DNA from: Deltaproteobacteria bacterium
GTDB taxonomy: Bacteria > Desulfobacterota > Binatia > UBA1149 > SPBQ01
Assembly: GCA_029262375.1 (NCBI GenBank)
Contig: JAJCZM010000022.1
Coordinates: 1-64,000 of the forward strand
Length of the DNA: 64,000 bases
Reading direction: 5' to 3'
Shown here: positions 36,072-44,835 of the stretch, piece by piece
Layout of the letters: the number at the start of each line of letters is the position of its first letter
Position numbering within the stretch: position 1 is the stretch's first letter
Translations under genes and position numbers: made by a program
The notes under the pieces: generated by a model
The model's input: the letters and a program-made list of their open reading frames with translations, nothing else
Databases searched by the model: none
What the model was told of the DNA's origin: nothing

Positions 36072-37396
36072 CGGTTCACCCAGTACGGCTCTACCGGATG
36101 CGAGCCGAACACGAAGTTCAATTCCAGCCATCCGGTATCGAGGCCGTCCATCTCGGGAAGGTCGCTTTCCGTGTGTTCGTACCCGAGGCGCAAACGCAGG
36201 AACTCTGTCGTGTAGTACGTGAAGAATGCGCTGTACGTATCGGTATTGAGGCTCTCGTCGAGCAGATCTTCGGTGAAGTCGTAGCGTGCACCGATGTAGA
36301 CGTTGCGATCCAGCTGGTACTGCGTCCAAAGGTAGTAGCCCATCGGCGTACTGTCGCCGCCGCCCGGCTGGTTGATGTCGGCGAAGAATGCTTCGCCTCC
36401 CGCCAGGAACGACCGCCATTCTCCTCGTGCGTACGGCTTCCACTTGTAGGTTAGATCCAGGCCGTACAGGCGCGAGTCGAGATCTCCAGCCTCGTCGAAG
36501 TTGCCGGCGTATATCGAGGAGCCGATCTCGACGTCATGTCCCGGTGCCAGATCCCAGAACCACTCAAGATGTCCTAGGTAGGCGGGATTCTCACCGCCGT
36601 TGTTCTCGCCGACGGGTACGCTCCCGCCGTTGACGACTGCGCCGCTTGCACTCAGGACATTGTTGTCGCCGGGAGTCGGCAGGAACACTGCGCCGGCGAG
36701 ACCGCTTTCTATGAAGCCTTCCTCCCCCAGGAAGGTTTGGTAGGATCGTGGTCGCGTCGTCCACGGTAGATCGTGCGTATGGGTTTGGTTCAGCCGACCG
36801 AATTCGGGACGAAAACGACCCGCCGTCAGCTTCAGCCCCATCGGTGCCGCGTCGAGCAGCGGCAATTTCTTGAGCGTCACATATCCTTCTTCGACGCCGA
36901 CGTCGTACTCTCCGGGAACTTCTGATTCGAGTGCGACGATCAGAACGCCATCGGCCCACGGATCTATCGCCGAGCGAAAATCGACCTCGACCTCGCGCAG
37001 ATTGAAGCGATTGTCGATGCTCTCGCCGGTTTCCGTCTGCACGCTATGGCTGTCGGTGCGCGCTACGAAGTTCCCAAACACCGTTATCTTCGGGTTCAGC
37101 GCGTTCGCGATAGCTGACGTGGAGCTGGCCGGTGAGGAGGGTGCCTCAGAACGCACGTCGCCGTCGGTTGTAGATCCGCGCGACGCCGTATGACCCTGTT
37201 GCAGCTCGTGCTCGAGCGTGTGGATCCGACCGTGCAACTCCTGCAGTTCTTTCTCGTGTCGGCGTTCGATCCGCTCGATCCTTCGTTCGAGTGCTTCGAG
37301 TCGTTGTTCGTCGGTGGTGGGCGTCTGCGCCCATACTGATTCGGTCGTCACGGCGAAACACAATACGCCGAGGCCGACCCATAGAGCCTTAGTCAT
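36068..37396 (-). CDS. Outer-membrane porin-like protein of the metal uptake operon
   Basis: A 442-aa protein with a signal peptide (LWVGLGVLCFAVTTESVWAQ), a coiled-coil (residues about 30-65, RLEALERRIERIERRHEKEL), a Ser/Thr linker, and a beta-barrel of alternating hydrophobic residues to the C-terminus, with several PRSYQTFLGEE-like loops. It resembles phosphate-selective or carbohydrate-porin-like proteins found in metal loci. It is the first gene of the operon with binding protein and permease, with a good Shine-Dalgarno (aggaga). It probably lets the metal cross the outer membrane. Confidence 0.8.
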   Translation of the reverse strand: MTKALWVGLGVLCFAVTTESVWAQTPTTDEQRLEALERRIERIERRHEKELQELHGRIHTLEHELQQGHTASRGSTTDGDVRSEAPSSPASSTSAIANALNPKITVFGNFVARTDSHSVQTETGESIDNRFNLREVEVDFRSAIDPWADGVLIVALESEVPGEYDVGVEEGYVTLKKLPLLDAAPMGLKLTAGRFRPEFGRLNQTHTHDLPWTTRPRSYQTFLGEEGFIESGLAGAVFLPTPGDNNVLSASGAVVNGGSVPVGENNGGENPAYLGHLEWFWDLAPGHDVEIGSSIYAGNFDEAGDLDSRLYGLDLTYKWKPYARGEWRSFLAGGEAFFADINQPGGGDSTPMGYYLWTQYQLDRNVYIGARYDFTEDLLDESLNTDTYSAFFTYYTTEFLRLRLGYEHTESDLPEMDGLDTGWLELNFVFGSHPVEPYWVNR

Positions 37397-37469
37397 GGAA
37401 TTCTCCTGTTGTGCAATCGGGCAGGTGGATCACCCACCGATCGTTTCGTTTACCGAGTCGCGGAAACGT

Positions 37470-37904
37470 TCACAGGATGAAGAGAGGAGGGCCGCGGGGC
37501 GCGGCGGCGCCGTTCAGGTGCGCGCTTGAGGGTGACTCGCGCAAGGTTCGCAGCGAGTGAAGACGATGATTAGAGACGAGCGGCGTCCAGGCATCGGAGA
37601 TCTGTGTCGGGGCGCTCAGTGCGCAGCAGACACGACAAAGCCCACCGTGGGCCGACTCATGGGAGCCATGGTCGTGATCGGGGTTGGCACAAGGGAGCGC
37701 GCACGGCGCTCGGAGCTGCGGCCGATCAGCCGCGACTTCCAGTGCACAATGACTCGCCGGGCTGCTGTCGATTCCGTGCTTGCTCTGATGAAGGGCCGGA
37801 GTGAGCAGTACGGAGCCGAGATAAAGAGCGAGTGCCAGCGCGCCCGACGTCGCGTGTGCATTGCGTGTGTGCAGTCGTAGTAGTTTTCGAAGAGTCCGGA
37901 GCAT
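37470..37904 (-). CDS. Small His/Cys-rich membrane-anchored protein (DUF2946-like)
   Basis: I take ATG 37904 (144 aa), since the residues upstream have no transmembrane or conserved character. A membrane helix (ALALALYLGSVLLTPALH) precedes a His- and Cys-rich loop: CALPCANPDHDHGSHESAHGG then CRVCCAL. Such short proteins accompany metal transport genes and may bind zinc or copper. It lies 70 bases upstream of the porin gene on the same strand, so probably belongs to the same regulon. I see no textbook Zur box. Confidence 0.6.
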   Translation of the reverse strand: MLRTLRKLLRLHTRNAHATSGALALALYLGSVLLTPALHQSKHGIDSSPASHCALEVAADRPQLRAPCALPCANPDHDHGSHESAHGGLCRVCCALSAPTQISDAWTPLVSNHRLHSLRTLRESPSSAHLNGAAAPRGPPLFIL

Positions 37905-38100
37905 CTGTTGACGATCAATCGTAGCGCAGCGCCCGCGCGCTGTCATGTCGGCGACTGCTGCAAAGAGGGCAGGCGGGCGGTATCGCGAAAGCTGCAAAAA
38001 GGCAGGCCTGAGCTTGCTATCATAGTGCCGGGCGCCTGCCACGCGGTCGGCGCTGCCGTGCGCGCGGACTCAGGTCTGCGCTGTAGATCAAGGAGCATTC

Positions 38101-38802
38101 GTGAGCGACGCCGTCGGAACCTTGCCGTCATCCTCAGTCACCCGCATGCCTAGCGGTAGACGATCCGTATTATCGAGCACTCGCCGGGGTCGCTGGTGGT
38201 TGATCGTGCGGCTCGGGATCTACGTGATCGCTGCGTCGCTGCTGCTGGAAGCTGCCGTACTCGCCGCGACAACGGGGCACGCTGCCGGCTTGGCGGTCGA
38301 AGAAGGGCCACTTGAAGCAGTTCAAGTAATTCTTGCGTCGCTCGCTTGCACCGCCTTTTTCTTCGCGGCGGTGCTGCACAGTCAGTTCAAAGAGTTGTTC
38401 GAACTGTGTGCGCTAGCTCTCGTGGCGTTTGCCGTGCGTGAACTCGACAACTATCTCGATCGGCAAGTCGCGCCTGGCGCTTACATGTACTGCCTCGTGC
38501 CGATCATCGCGCTCGCGGCGATCGTCATGTATCGCGGCCGGCGGACACTAGCGCGCCAGATCGAGACCTACGCGATGACGCCGTCGTCAACCATGCTGCT
38601 CTTCGGTCTGTTTGTGTTGCTCTGCTACGCGCAGGTCATCGGGCAGGAGTCCTTCTGGCGCGCGATGTCGTCGGGTGATCAGACCCTGGTCATGCGACGG
38701 GCTGTCGAAGAAGTCTCGGAAGCGCCGGGCTACCTGTTCTTCTTGTTCGGCTCGATCGAAGCGTTGATCTGGAACGGTCGTCTAGAAACGCATGCCCACT
38801 GA
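38101..38802 (+). CDS. Integral membrane protein of unknown function
   Basis: A 233-aa protein with five predicted membrane helices (for example LIVRLGIYVIAASLLLEAAV and TMLLFGLFVLLCYAQVI). The GTG start has an aaggag Shine-Dalgarno. A conserved-looking cytosolic or periplasmic stretch ELDNYLDRQVAPGAYMYC sits in the middle. I do not recognise the family. It is flanked by unrelated genes and convergent with the TauE/SafE gene, with only 11 bases between them. Confidence 0.75.
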   Translation: MSDAVGTLPSSSVTRMPSGRRSVLSSTRRGRWWLIVRLGIYVIAASLLLEAAVLAATTGHAAGLAVEEGPLEAVQVILASLACTAFFFAAVLHSQFKELFELCALALVAFAVRELDNYLDRQVAPGAYMYCLVPIIALAAIVMYRGRRTLARQIETYAMTPSSTMLLFGLFVLLCYAQVIGQESFWRAMSSGDQTLVMRRAVEEVSEAPGYLFFLFGSIEALIWNGRLETHAH

Positions 38803-38813
38803 CGGTGCGCGCC

Positions 38814-39605
38814 TTATCCAGAGATCAGTTTGATGCCGGTGATGGCGAGCAGCACGGCTAGTGCATAGCGTAGCGGCGTCGTAGGGATTTTCTGCGCCAG
38901 CCGACTACCGAGCCAAATTCCCGGAAGCGAGCCGATCAACAGTGCGCCAACGATGTCGAATTCGACGTTTCCCTTGAAGAAGTGCGCAGTGCCGGCGGCG
39001 GCGAGCAGGATCGTCGCATGGACTAAGTCCGTGCCGATCAGGACGAGTACGCCCAGTTCAGATACCAGCAGCAGGATGGCCATCAGGATCGCCCCGGATC
39101 CCACCGAGGTCAGGCCCACGGTAATGCCGATCACGAGACCGCCGATGACGAGGATCGGTTCCTTGAATCGGCGCTGAATCGCTTCGCTGCGAATGATCTG
39201 TGAATCGCGCAGCCGGCCGGCAAAGAAGCGGTTCTCCAGCACGCTGATGATACCGACGATCAGGAGCATCGTGCCGAGCAGGTCGGCCGTCATTGCCTCC
39301 ATGTCTATCCCGGCGGCTTCGAGTTGCGGTGTCAGTACGAATACCGCGAACATCGCGCCAGGGACCGAGCCTACGACGAGCCAGCGAATGTAAGGGTAGT
39401 TAACCTGGCCGCGACGCCAGTATTGAATGGAGCCGAACGTCTTCGTCAGCGTAGCGTAGACCAGGTCGGTGCCGACAGCGGTCGTCGGAGCCATTCCGAA
39501 GACGAGGATGAGCAGCGGGGTCATCAGAGCGCCTCCGCCCACGCCGGTCATGCCTACCAGCATACCAACGACGAAACCGCTCAGGCTGAGTGCCGGGTCG
39601 AACAT
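38814..39605 (-). CDS. Sulfite exporter TauE/SafE-family permease
   Basis: A 263-aa membrane protein with two repeats, each with the family pattern: GFVVGMLVGMTGVGGGALMT early and GLVIGITVGLTSVGSGAILM in the second half. Eight hydrophobic helices are present. Members export sulfite or organosulfur anions, but many are uncharacterised. The gene has no obvious operon partner. Confidence 0.92.
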   Translation of the reverse strand: MFDPALSLSGFVVGMLVGMTGVGGGALMTPLLILVFGMAPTTAVGTDLVYATLTKTFGSIQYWRRGQVNYPYIRWLVVGSVPGAMFAVFVLTPQLEAAGIDMEAMTADLLGTMLLIVGIISVLENRFFAGRLRDSQIIRSEAIQRRFKEPILVIGGLVIGITVGLTSVGSGAILMAILLLVSELGVLVLIGTDLVHATILLAAAGTAHFFKGNVEFDIVGALLIGSLPGIWLGSRLAQKIPTTPLRYALAVLLAITGIKLISG

Positions 39606-39798
39606 GAACGCTATAAATTATCGGAATCACGCGTGGCGCGCGATACGGTCGTGCGATTCGTCGCCACAAAACCCCGTATTGCCTCGCTTTTTCACGTACT
39701 GACGGGGCGGCAACCATGCCTCTTGTCGTAGACTTCGGTTCGCCTTGTCACCTGAGGACCGAATCACAAGGGGGACGTATTCCGTATCCGCGATACCC

Positions 39799-39828
39799 TT
39801 AGGTCATCTTACGTCATCCTAGGTCATC
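39799..39828. repeat. Three-copy 10-bp tandem repeat upstream of the kinase gene
   Basis: The decamers ttaggtcatc, ttacgtcatc and ctaggtcatc lie 110 bases before the kinase start. The arrangement looks like a phased response-regulator site, but the cognate receiver here has no DNA-binding domain. Confidence 0.6.
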
Positions 39829-39938
39829 TCGTGCAGCTTCGTTCAGGGATTGCGCGGTCGAGAATCAGGGTGCTCCCTATCCTTCGACGAGTCCCGGTTG
39901 AAGTACACTTAGAGCAGTTCACTGAGTGGGGGATCTCG

Positions 39939-40988
39939 ATGAGCGCCAGCAGCTTGCCCGATACGCTGAACATACTGGAACTCGAAGCCGTTTGCGCGGA
40001 CTACTGCGCACTTGCCGGTGGGACCACAGCCTTCTGGATCGAGGACCTGAACGGCGCCGTCATCGCGCATAGCGGCGGCTCCAGGCGCGGACGGACCGCT
40101 CGAAGCGCGCTCATGCGCAGGCAACAGGTGCGCTACGCGGCGTGCGCTTGCGGCGAATCGGCGAATGCGATGGTTCCGTTCTTTGCGCGCGCCTGTCAGC
40201 GCGAGTTCGACCATCGCTTCGGTCGGGAACCGGATGAGTCTCCGAACAAGGCCTTCTCGAGTGAGGCCAGTGGCGTTGTTCATGACCTGAACAATCTTCT
40301 GGGGACGATCTCCGGCAACGCCGAGTTATTGTCGATCGCGGTTGCCGATTCGCCCCGAGGCCGTGAACAAGCCGTTCGTATACTGCGGGCTTGCCGCCTG
40401 AGCCGACTGTTCGTCGCGAGGCTCGGGCAGCCGGATGTCTCGTCTACGGTACGCGCCCCGGTGGACCTCGTAGCCGTAGCGGACGACATCCTCGCGTTGA
40501 CATCGGCCAAGACCACGGCGCGTGCCGTTCTCGTCAATGAGACTGGTCTCGACCCTCCGATGATCGAAGCCGATACGCTCGCTATGGAGCAGTTGTTCTT
40601 CAACTTGATTCTGAACGCACTGTCGGCGGTCGAGGCGAATGGCAGCATCGAGGTCCGTCTTACCAAGCGTGCGGCGGATGACACGATGGGCGACGCCGTG
40701 ACAATCAGCGTCCGCGACGACGGGCGAGGGATGGAGGAGGAGATGCTCGCCGCCCTGCGCGCCGGTAACGTCTCACCCGACAGTCCCAGCGGTATTGGAT
40801 TCGGGCTCGTGCGGAGCATCGTCGCCGCACATGGAGGCAGGCTCGACGTTACTTCCGCTCTAGGCTCCGGCACGGTCGTGGATATCGTACTTCCGCTGCG
40901 TGTCGCTACGTCGAACGACGAGGCCGATGCGGCCGGTGGACCGCGCAGCAACGGCGCGCAGCCGCAGGGGAGTGTCGCTGGTGACTAG
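39939..40988 (+). CDS. Sensor histidine kinase (soluble)
   Basis: The ATG at 39939 has a ggggga Shine-Dalgarno and gives 349 aa. The N-terminal about 105 residues form a small sensory domain with several Cys (AVCADYCALAGG, YAACACGESANA) that could bind metal or a cluster. HDLNNLLGTISGNAELL holds the phospho-accepting His115. The ATPase domain follows, with N box NLILNALSAVEANG, G1 VRDDGRGMEEEM and G2 GIGFGLVRSIVAAHGG. There are no membrane helices. It overlaps the receiver gene by eight bases, so they form a two-component pair. Confidence 0.85.
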   Translation: MSASSLPDTLNILELEAVCADYCALAGGTTAFWIEDLNGAVIAHSGGSRRGRTARSALMRRQQVRYAACACGESANAMVPFFARACQREFDHRFGREPDESPNKAFSSEASGVVHDLNNLLGTISGNAELLSIAVADSPRGREQAVRILRACRLSRLFVARLGQPDVSSTVRAPVDLVAVADDILALTSAKTTARAVLVNETGLDPPMIEADTLAMEQLFFNLILNALSAVEANGSIEVRLTKRAADDTMGDAVTISVRDDGRGMEEEMLAALRAGNVSPDSPSGIGFGLVRSIVAAHGGRLDVTSALGSGTVVDIVLPLRVATSNDEADAAGGPRSNGAQPQGSVAGD

Positions 40989-41355
40989 CGTTCTCGTCAT
41001 CGACGACGACCGCGACTTTTGCATCACCATTCGCGAGAGTCTGGAGACGGCAGGCTACCACGTCAGAACCGCCTACGACGGTGAGTCCGGCGTTCGTGAG
41101 TTCGAGCGCGCCGGTGCCGACGTGGTTCTGTTGGACGTCATCATGCCCGGTCGTATCGAGGGAGTGGAGACGATGGGGGAGATCCACGGCATCGCAGCCG
41201 CGACTCCGATCATCGTGATGTCGGGCGGCGGCGGAACGAGCGGCCCGGAGCACTATCTCGCCAGCGCCGAAGCACTCGGAGCCGCTGCGACGTTGTCCAA
41301 GCCGTTCGAGCGTTCCGAGTTGATCGGCCTTCTGGAGCAATTCACCGCAGCGTAG
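40981..41355 (+). CDS. Stand-alone CheY-like response regulator
   Basis: Starting at GTG 40981 inside the kinase end, the protein is 124 aa, just one receiver domain. SVLVIDDDRDFC holds the acidic pocket, LLDVIMPG the phosphorylated Asp52, IIVMSGGGG the switch Ser/Thr region and LSKPF the conserved Lys. No output domain is attached, so it signals by protein contact or in a phosphorelay with the overlapping kinase. Confidence 0.9.
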   Translation: MTSVLVIDDDRDFCITIRESLETAGYHVRTAYDGESGVREFERAGADVVLLDVIMPGRIEGVETMGEIHGIAAATPIIVMSGGGGTSGPEHYLASAEALGAAATLSKPFERSELIGLLEQFTAA

Positions 41356-41397
41356 TCGCACGACGTTCGCGCAACTTGCTCAGCTCGCTCAGCTCGC

Positions 41398-41496
41398 TCA
41401 GCGTGAGCGCGATCGAAATCCCATGAAGAGGATTCCGATCAAGAACACGACAAAGATCGCGCCTTCGCGAAAGAGTGATGAGATGATCTCTATCAT
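41398..41496 (-). CDS. Possible 32-residue single-helix membrane microprotein
   Basis: The short frame begins MIEIISSLFREGAIFVVFLI and ends in a basic tail (RSRSR), a classic small type of membrane protein. It lies alone in the 344-bp gap between the receiver gene and the APH-like gene. The Shine-Dalgarno is weak. Just beside its stop is a short repeat of gctcagctc (41379-41400). The rest of the gap, up to 41699, contains only a GC-rich leader before the next gene. Confidence 0.35.
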   Translation of the reverse strand: MIEIISSLFREGAIFVVFLIGILFMGFRSRSR

Positions 41497-41699
41497 TGGC
41501 GGGCCTGCCTACGTGTCTTACTGTTTCGTTTGCGATGAGTCGACCCCAATCGCGCGTGAGGGAGTGCACGTAGGGAAAACTAGCAGAGAAAATTCCGGGT
41601 AGGCCCGATAGACCCAGTCCTGCATTGTTTGGTACATATTGTGTAGGTCGAATGGGCTAACCCGTAAGGGGGCCCTCCCGGGCGAAAGCCAGCGTTCGC

Positions 41700-43043
41700 A
41701 TGAGTTACCTAGACGACACCGTCTTTCATTCCCTCGAAGGAATACGCGCAACCGGCGCCGTTGCCGAGCATCTCGGCGATGCCTGGAAGCAGTGGATGGG
41801 CGATGCTCCCGACAAGGTCGCCGTCGAGACGCAACGCACGGTGTACGAACCGTTCGAAGGCGCGACCGTGATGGCCGAAGCGTCGGTAGTAACCGACGAT
41901 GGTGAGCCTGGGGAATCGGTTAACCTCGAACTGTACTTGCGCGTGTATACAGATGCCGCCGAACTCGAGCGCGCTAGCAAGAGTGCGTGCGCCGAGGGAT
42001 GCGTTTCGAATGCCGTTCCACCGTTCTTCACCATCCCGTCCTTCCATGCAGCGGTGTGGACGTTGCCGAACGGTCCTGGTCTATCGGCGCTTCCCTGGGC
42101 GATCGATCCCTCGTCTCTTGCGCGCTTAGCCGGCACCGAAGAGAACAGTTTCATAGGGGGCGGGGAGGGACCGTTGCCGCGGCTCGTCAGGTACGCACCG
42201 CCGAACATGGCGGAGTTTGCGTACCAGACGGGCCGCGACGCGCGGCTCGTTTTGAAGATCCTCGACCCGGTGGAAGCCGGCATCGCTCATGCGAACTATT
42301 GTTTGATCGAAGCGGCCGGGGAGCGCGGAGATTTTGGATTTCGCGTGCCCGATCTCATCGTTGCGGATCCATCGCGAGGCGCGATCGTGCTTCGTGAGCC
42401 GAGAGGGCGAGTGTTCACTTCCTACATGCAGCAGCCGTTTCGAGAGCCGTTTGAACGGCTCGGACGCGCACTAGTGTCTTTACATCGTGCGTCGATCCGA
42501 CCGACCACCGTACTACGAACCGAGACGGTCGTCGATTCAGCATTGAAGGCGGCACAGCGCGTCGTACGAGTTCTGCCGGAATTGGCCACAGCGATGGAGT
42601 CGATCGTCGAGCGTATTCTTACCGGTGTTTCCGCGAGCGAGATCGATCGGGTCGTACCCATTCACGGACATCTCGACGGTGATTCAATTTTTGTCGATGG
42701 TGCAACAGTCGGCATCTGCGACTGGGATAACCTGATGTGTGGGCATCCGTACTACGACGTTGCCGCGGTGTGTGCCCATACTATCGATCAGTCACTAGCC
42801 GTTGGCGCGCCGACGGGCGTTCCCCGCGCTTGCGTACGCGCTCTTGTCGAGTCGTACGGCGCACAGCGCGGCAGTGCGGTGGCGCGAAGCGTCTTGAGTT
42901 GGCACCTGGCCGTCGCGTTGATCGCGCGAGCTGGCGGTGATTCCTTGCGCGACCTCGATACCGGTTGGGAACGTCGTGTTCGAGCTCTTGCCGACGAGGC
43001 GGCTCGGTTGCTCGAAGGCCGCAGTCGCTATCTGCGTTGTTAG
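41700..43043 (+). CDS. Aminoglycoside-phosphotransferase-like (APH fold) protein with altered catalytic loop
   Basis: A 447-aa protein whose C-terminal half has the APH/choline-kinase fold: IHGHLDGDSIFVDG at the catalytic loop and GICDWDNLMCGHPYYDVAA at the metal-binding loop. The usual HGDxxxxN motif reads HGHLDGDS here, so the catalytic Asp and the Asn are both replaced, while the later Asp is kept. The N-terminal half carries a nucleotide-binding-like lobe (VYTDAAELERA, TGRDARLVLKIL). It may be a degenerate kinase or a binding protein. The substrate is unknown. It lies 75 bases upstream of the YkgJ gene. Confidence 0.7.
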   Translation: MSYLDDTVFHSLEGIRATGAVAEHLGDAWKQWMGDAPDKVAVETQRTVYEPFEGATVMAEASVVTDDGEPGESVNLELYLRVYTDAAELERASKSACAEGCVSNAVPPFFTIPSFHAAVWTLPNGPGLSALPWAIDPSSLARLAGTEENSFIGGGEGPLPRLVRYAPPNMAEFAYQTGRDARLVLKILDPVEAGIAHANYCLIEAAGERGDFGFRVPDLIVADPSRGAIVLREPRGRVFTSYMQQPFREPFERLGRALVSLHRASIRPTTVLRTETVVDSALKAAQRVVRVLPELATAMESIVERILTGVSASEIDRVVPIHGHLDGDSIFVDGATVGICDWDNLMCGHPYYDVAAVCAHTIDQSLAVGAPTGVPRACVRALVESYGAQRGSAVARSVLSWHLAVALIARAGGDSLRDLDTGWERRVRALADEAARLLEGRSRYLRC

Positions 43044-43118
43044 TTGGCGCCGGCGCCGGCGTGGCCGTGCGCGCGACGTTGGGCGAGACTGCCTGAATCC
43101 TATACACGCTTTCTGCCA

Positions 43119-43550
43119 ATGGGGGAGCCGCGAGAAGATCCTTGGTACGGCGACGGCCTACGGTTCTCGTGCACACAGTGCGGCGCCTGCTGCACCGGGC
43201 AGACCGGTTACGTGTGGGTCACGGTGCCGGAAGCCGCCGGCATCGCGACGAAAATCGGCCTCACGCTCGATGCTTTCGGTGCGCGCTATCTGCGCAGGAT
43301 CGGCACTAGGTACTCCTTGATCGAAGACACTGAGTCCGGCGCCTGCGTATTTCTGCATGAGAAGCTCTGCACGATCCACGAAGCCCGGCCTGGGCAGTGC
43401 CGCAGTTTTCCGTTTTGGTCTGCGAATATGCAGAGCGCCGATGCCTGGAAGGCTGCGGCGCTGGAATGCGAGGGTATCGACGATGAAGCGGAGTTGATAT
43501 CCGCGCGCGAGATCGATCGTCGGCGACTCGGCGCCGATACGGAAGGGTAG
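43119..43550 (+). CDS. YkgJ family cysteine-cluster protein
   Basis: The ATG at 43119 gives 143 aa with the cysteine cluster CTQCGACCTGQTGYVWVT, followed by GACVFLHEKLCTIHEARPGQ and CRSFPFW. These are the standard ligand positions of YkgJ/UPF0153 proteins, which bind zinc or an iron-sulfur cluster. The role is not established for the family. It lies 75 bases behind the APH-like gene and 57 before the acyl-CoA dehydrogenase pair, all on the plus strand. Confidence 0.85.
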   Translation: MGEPREDPWYGDGLRFSCTQCGACCTGQTGYVWVTVPEAAGIATKIGLTLDAFGARYLRRIGTRYSLIEDTESGACVFLHEKLCTIHEARPGQCRSFPFWSANMQSADAWKAAALECEGIDDEAELISAREIDRRRLGADTEG

Positions 43551-43607
43551 CAGCGCGGTTGCTGCGCGGTTTACGTTCTCGCGGGCGCCTCGTTAAACTC
43601 GCCTGCC

Positions 43608-44816
43608 ATGAGCGATCTAGAGTCTTTCCGCGAACAGACGCGGGCGTGGTTGGAAGAAAACTGTCCGCAGTCGATGCGATGGGCCCCGAGGAAGCGCGGA
43701 AATCCCGCGCTGGCAGACGATCTTGTCTGGGGCGGCAAGAAACAAACCTACCCGAATGCGGATGCGAAAGTCTGGCTCGAGCGCATGGCCGCGAAGGGCT
43801 GGACGGCTCCGACGTGGCCGCGCGAGTACGGTGGCGGTGGTCTCGACAAGGCGCAGGCGAAGATTCTCTCGCAGGAAATGTCGGCAGTGCGAGCGAAGCC
43901 ACCGCTGATCGGCTTTGGGCTGACCATGATCGGTCCATTGCTGGTGGCCAATGGTAGTGAAGAGCAGAAGCTGCGTTTTCTACCGGAGATCTGCCGCGGC
44001 GAGATTCGTTGGTGCCAGGGGTACTCCGAACCCGGGTCAGGCTCGGACTTGGCGAGTCTACAGACGCGCGCGGTCGTCGATGGCGACGACTACGTTCTCA
44101 ACGGGCAGAAGGTCTGGACATCGTACGCCGATCAGTCGGATTGGATGTTCTGCCTCATCCGGACCGACCCCGATGTGCCCAAGCATCAGGGCATCACGTT
44201 CATTCTCCTAGATATGCAAAGCCCCGGCGTGAGCGTGCAGGCGATCAAGCTGATCAGCGGTGCCTCGCCGTTTTGCGAAACCTTCCTCGACGACGTCCGG
44301 GTGCCGCGAGACCAGGTCGTCGGCGCGGTGAACGACGGCTGGACGATGGCCAAGGCGCTCCTCGGCCATGAGCGCACGATGATCAGTGATGCGTTCAGTG
44401 AGAGCAGTGAGCGCAATCAGTTGGTGGAGCTCGCTCGCACATACATCGGCGAAGACGGCGACGGCAAAATTTCGGACCAGGTCGTTCGTGACAAGATCGC
44501 CCAGCTTACGATGAACAAAGTCTGTTTTGATCTGACCGTCGGTCGAACGAAGGAAGCGGCGAAGATAGGCCAGCAGCCCGGCCCGGAGTCGTCGATCTTC
44601 AAATACTACGCGACCGAGCTCAACAAGGATCGGCATTCCATGATGGTCTCAGTACTCGGGCCGCAGGCGCTCGGTTGGGAAGGCGAAGGCTTCGAGCAAG
44701 ACGAACTCGACGTTACTCGTTCGTGGCTGCGCTCGCGCGGCAATTCCATCGAAGGCGGTACCTCAGAGGTGCAGCTGAACATCATCGCCAAGCGCGTTCT
44801 TGGATTGCCCGAGTAG
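43608..44816 (+). CDS. Acyl-CoA dehydrogenase (catalytic-type subunit of a pair)
   Basis: A 402-aa protein with full-length acyl-CoA dehydrogenase fold: WPREYGGGGLDKAQAKIL, YSEPGSGSDLASLQTRA, KVWTSYADQSDWMFCLIRTD and GNSIEGGTSEVQLNIIAKRV. The Glu in IEGG is at the place of the catalytic base. It oxidises an acyl-CoA with FAD and passes electrons to ETF. The next gene, 19 bases downstream, is a second acyl-CoA dehydrogenase lacking that Glu, the arrangement of heteromeric dehydrogenases for bulky substrates such as steroid side chains. The substrate here is not known. Confidence 0.9.
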   Translation: MSDLESFREQTRAWLEENCPQSMRWAPRKRGNPALADDLVWGGKKQTYPNADAKVWLERMAAKGWTAPTWPREYGGGGLDKAQAKILSQEMSAVRAKPPLIGFGLTMIGPLLVANGSEEQKLRFLPEICRGEIRWCQGYSEPGSGSDLASLQTRAVVDGDDYVLNGQKVWTSYADQSDWMFCLIRTDPDVPKHQGITFILLDMQSPGVSVQAIKLISGASPFCETFLDDVRVPRDQVVGAVNDGWTMAKALLGHERTMISDAFSESSERNQLVELARTYIGEDGDGKISDQVVRDKIAQLTMNKVCFDLTVGRTKEAAKIGQQPGPESSIFKYYATELNKDRHSMMVSVLGPQALGWEGEGFEQDELDVTRSWLRSRGNSIEGGTSEVQLNIIAKRVLGLPE

Positions 44817-44835
44817 CGGGAGAGGGTAACGGTCC

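Noticed and set aside
36072-36443. Upstream extension of the ZnuA-like gene
   Set aside because: The 124 extra codons are antisense-like, Arg-rich and overlap the porin gene. The signal peptide begins at 36071.
38042-38100. Zur-type operator near the metal uptake operon
   Set aside because: No palindrome close to the usual Zur consensus was visible upstream of the His/Cys-rich gene or the porin gene.
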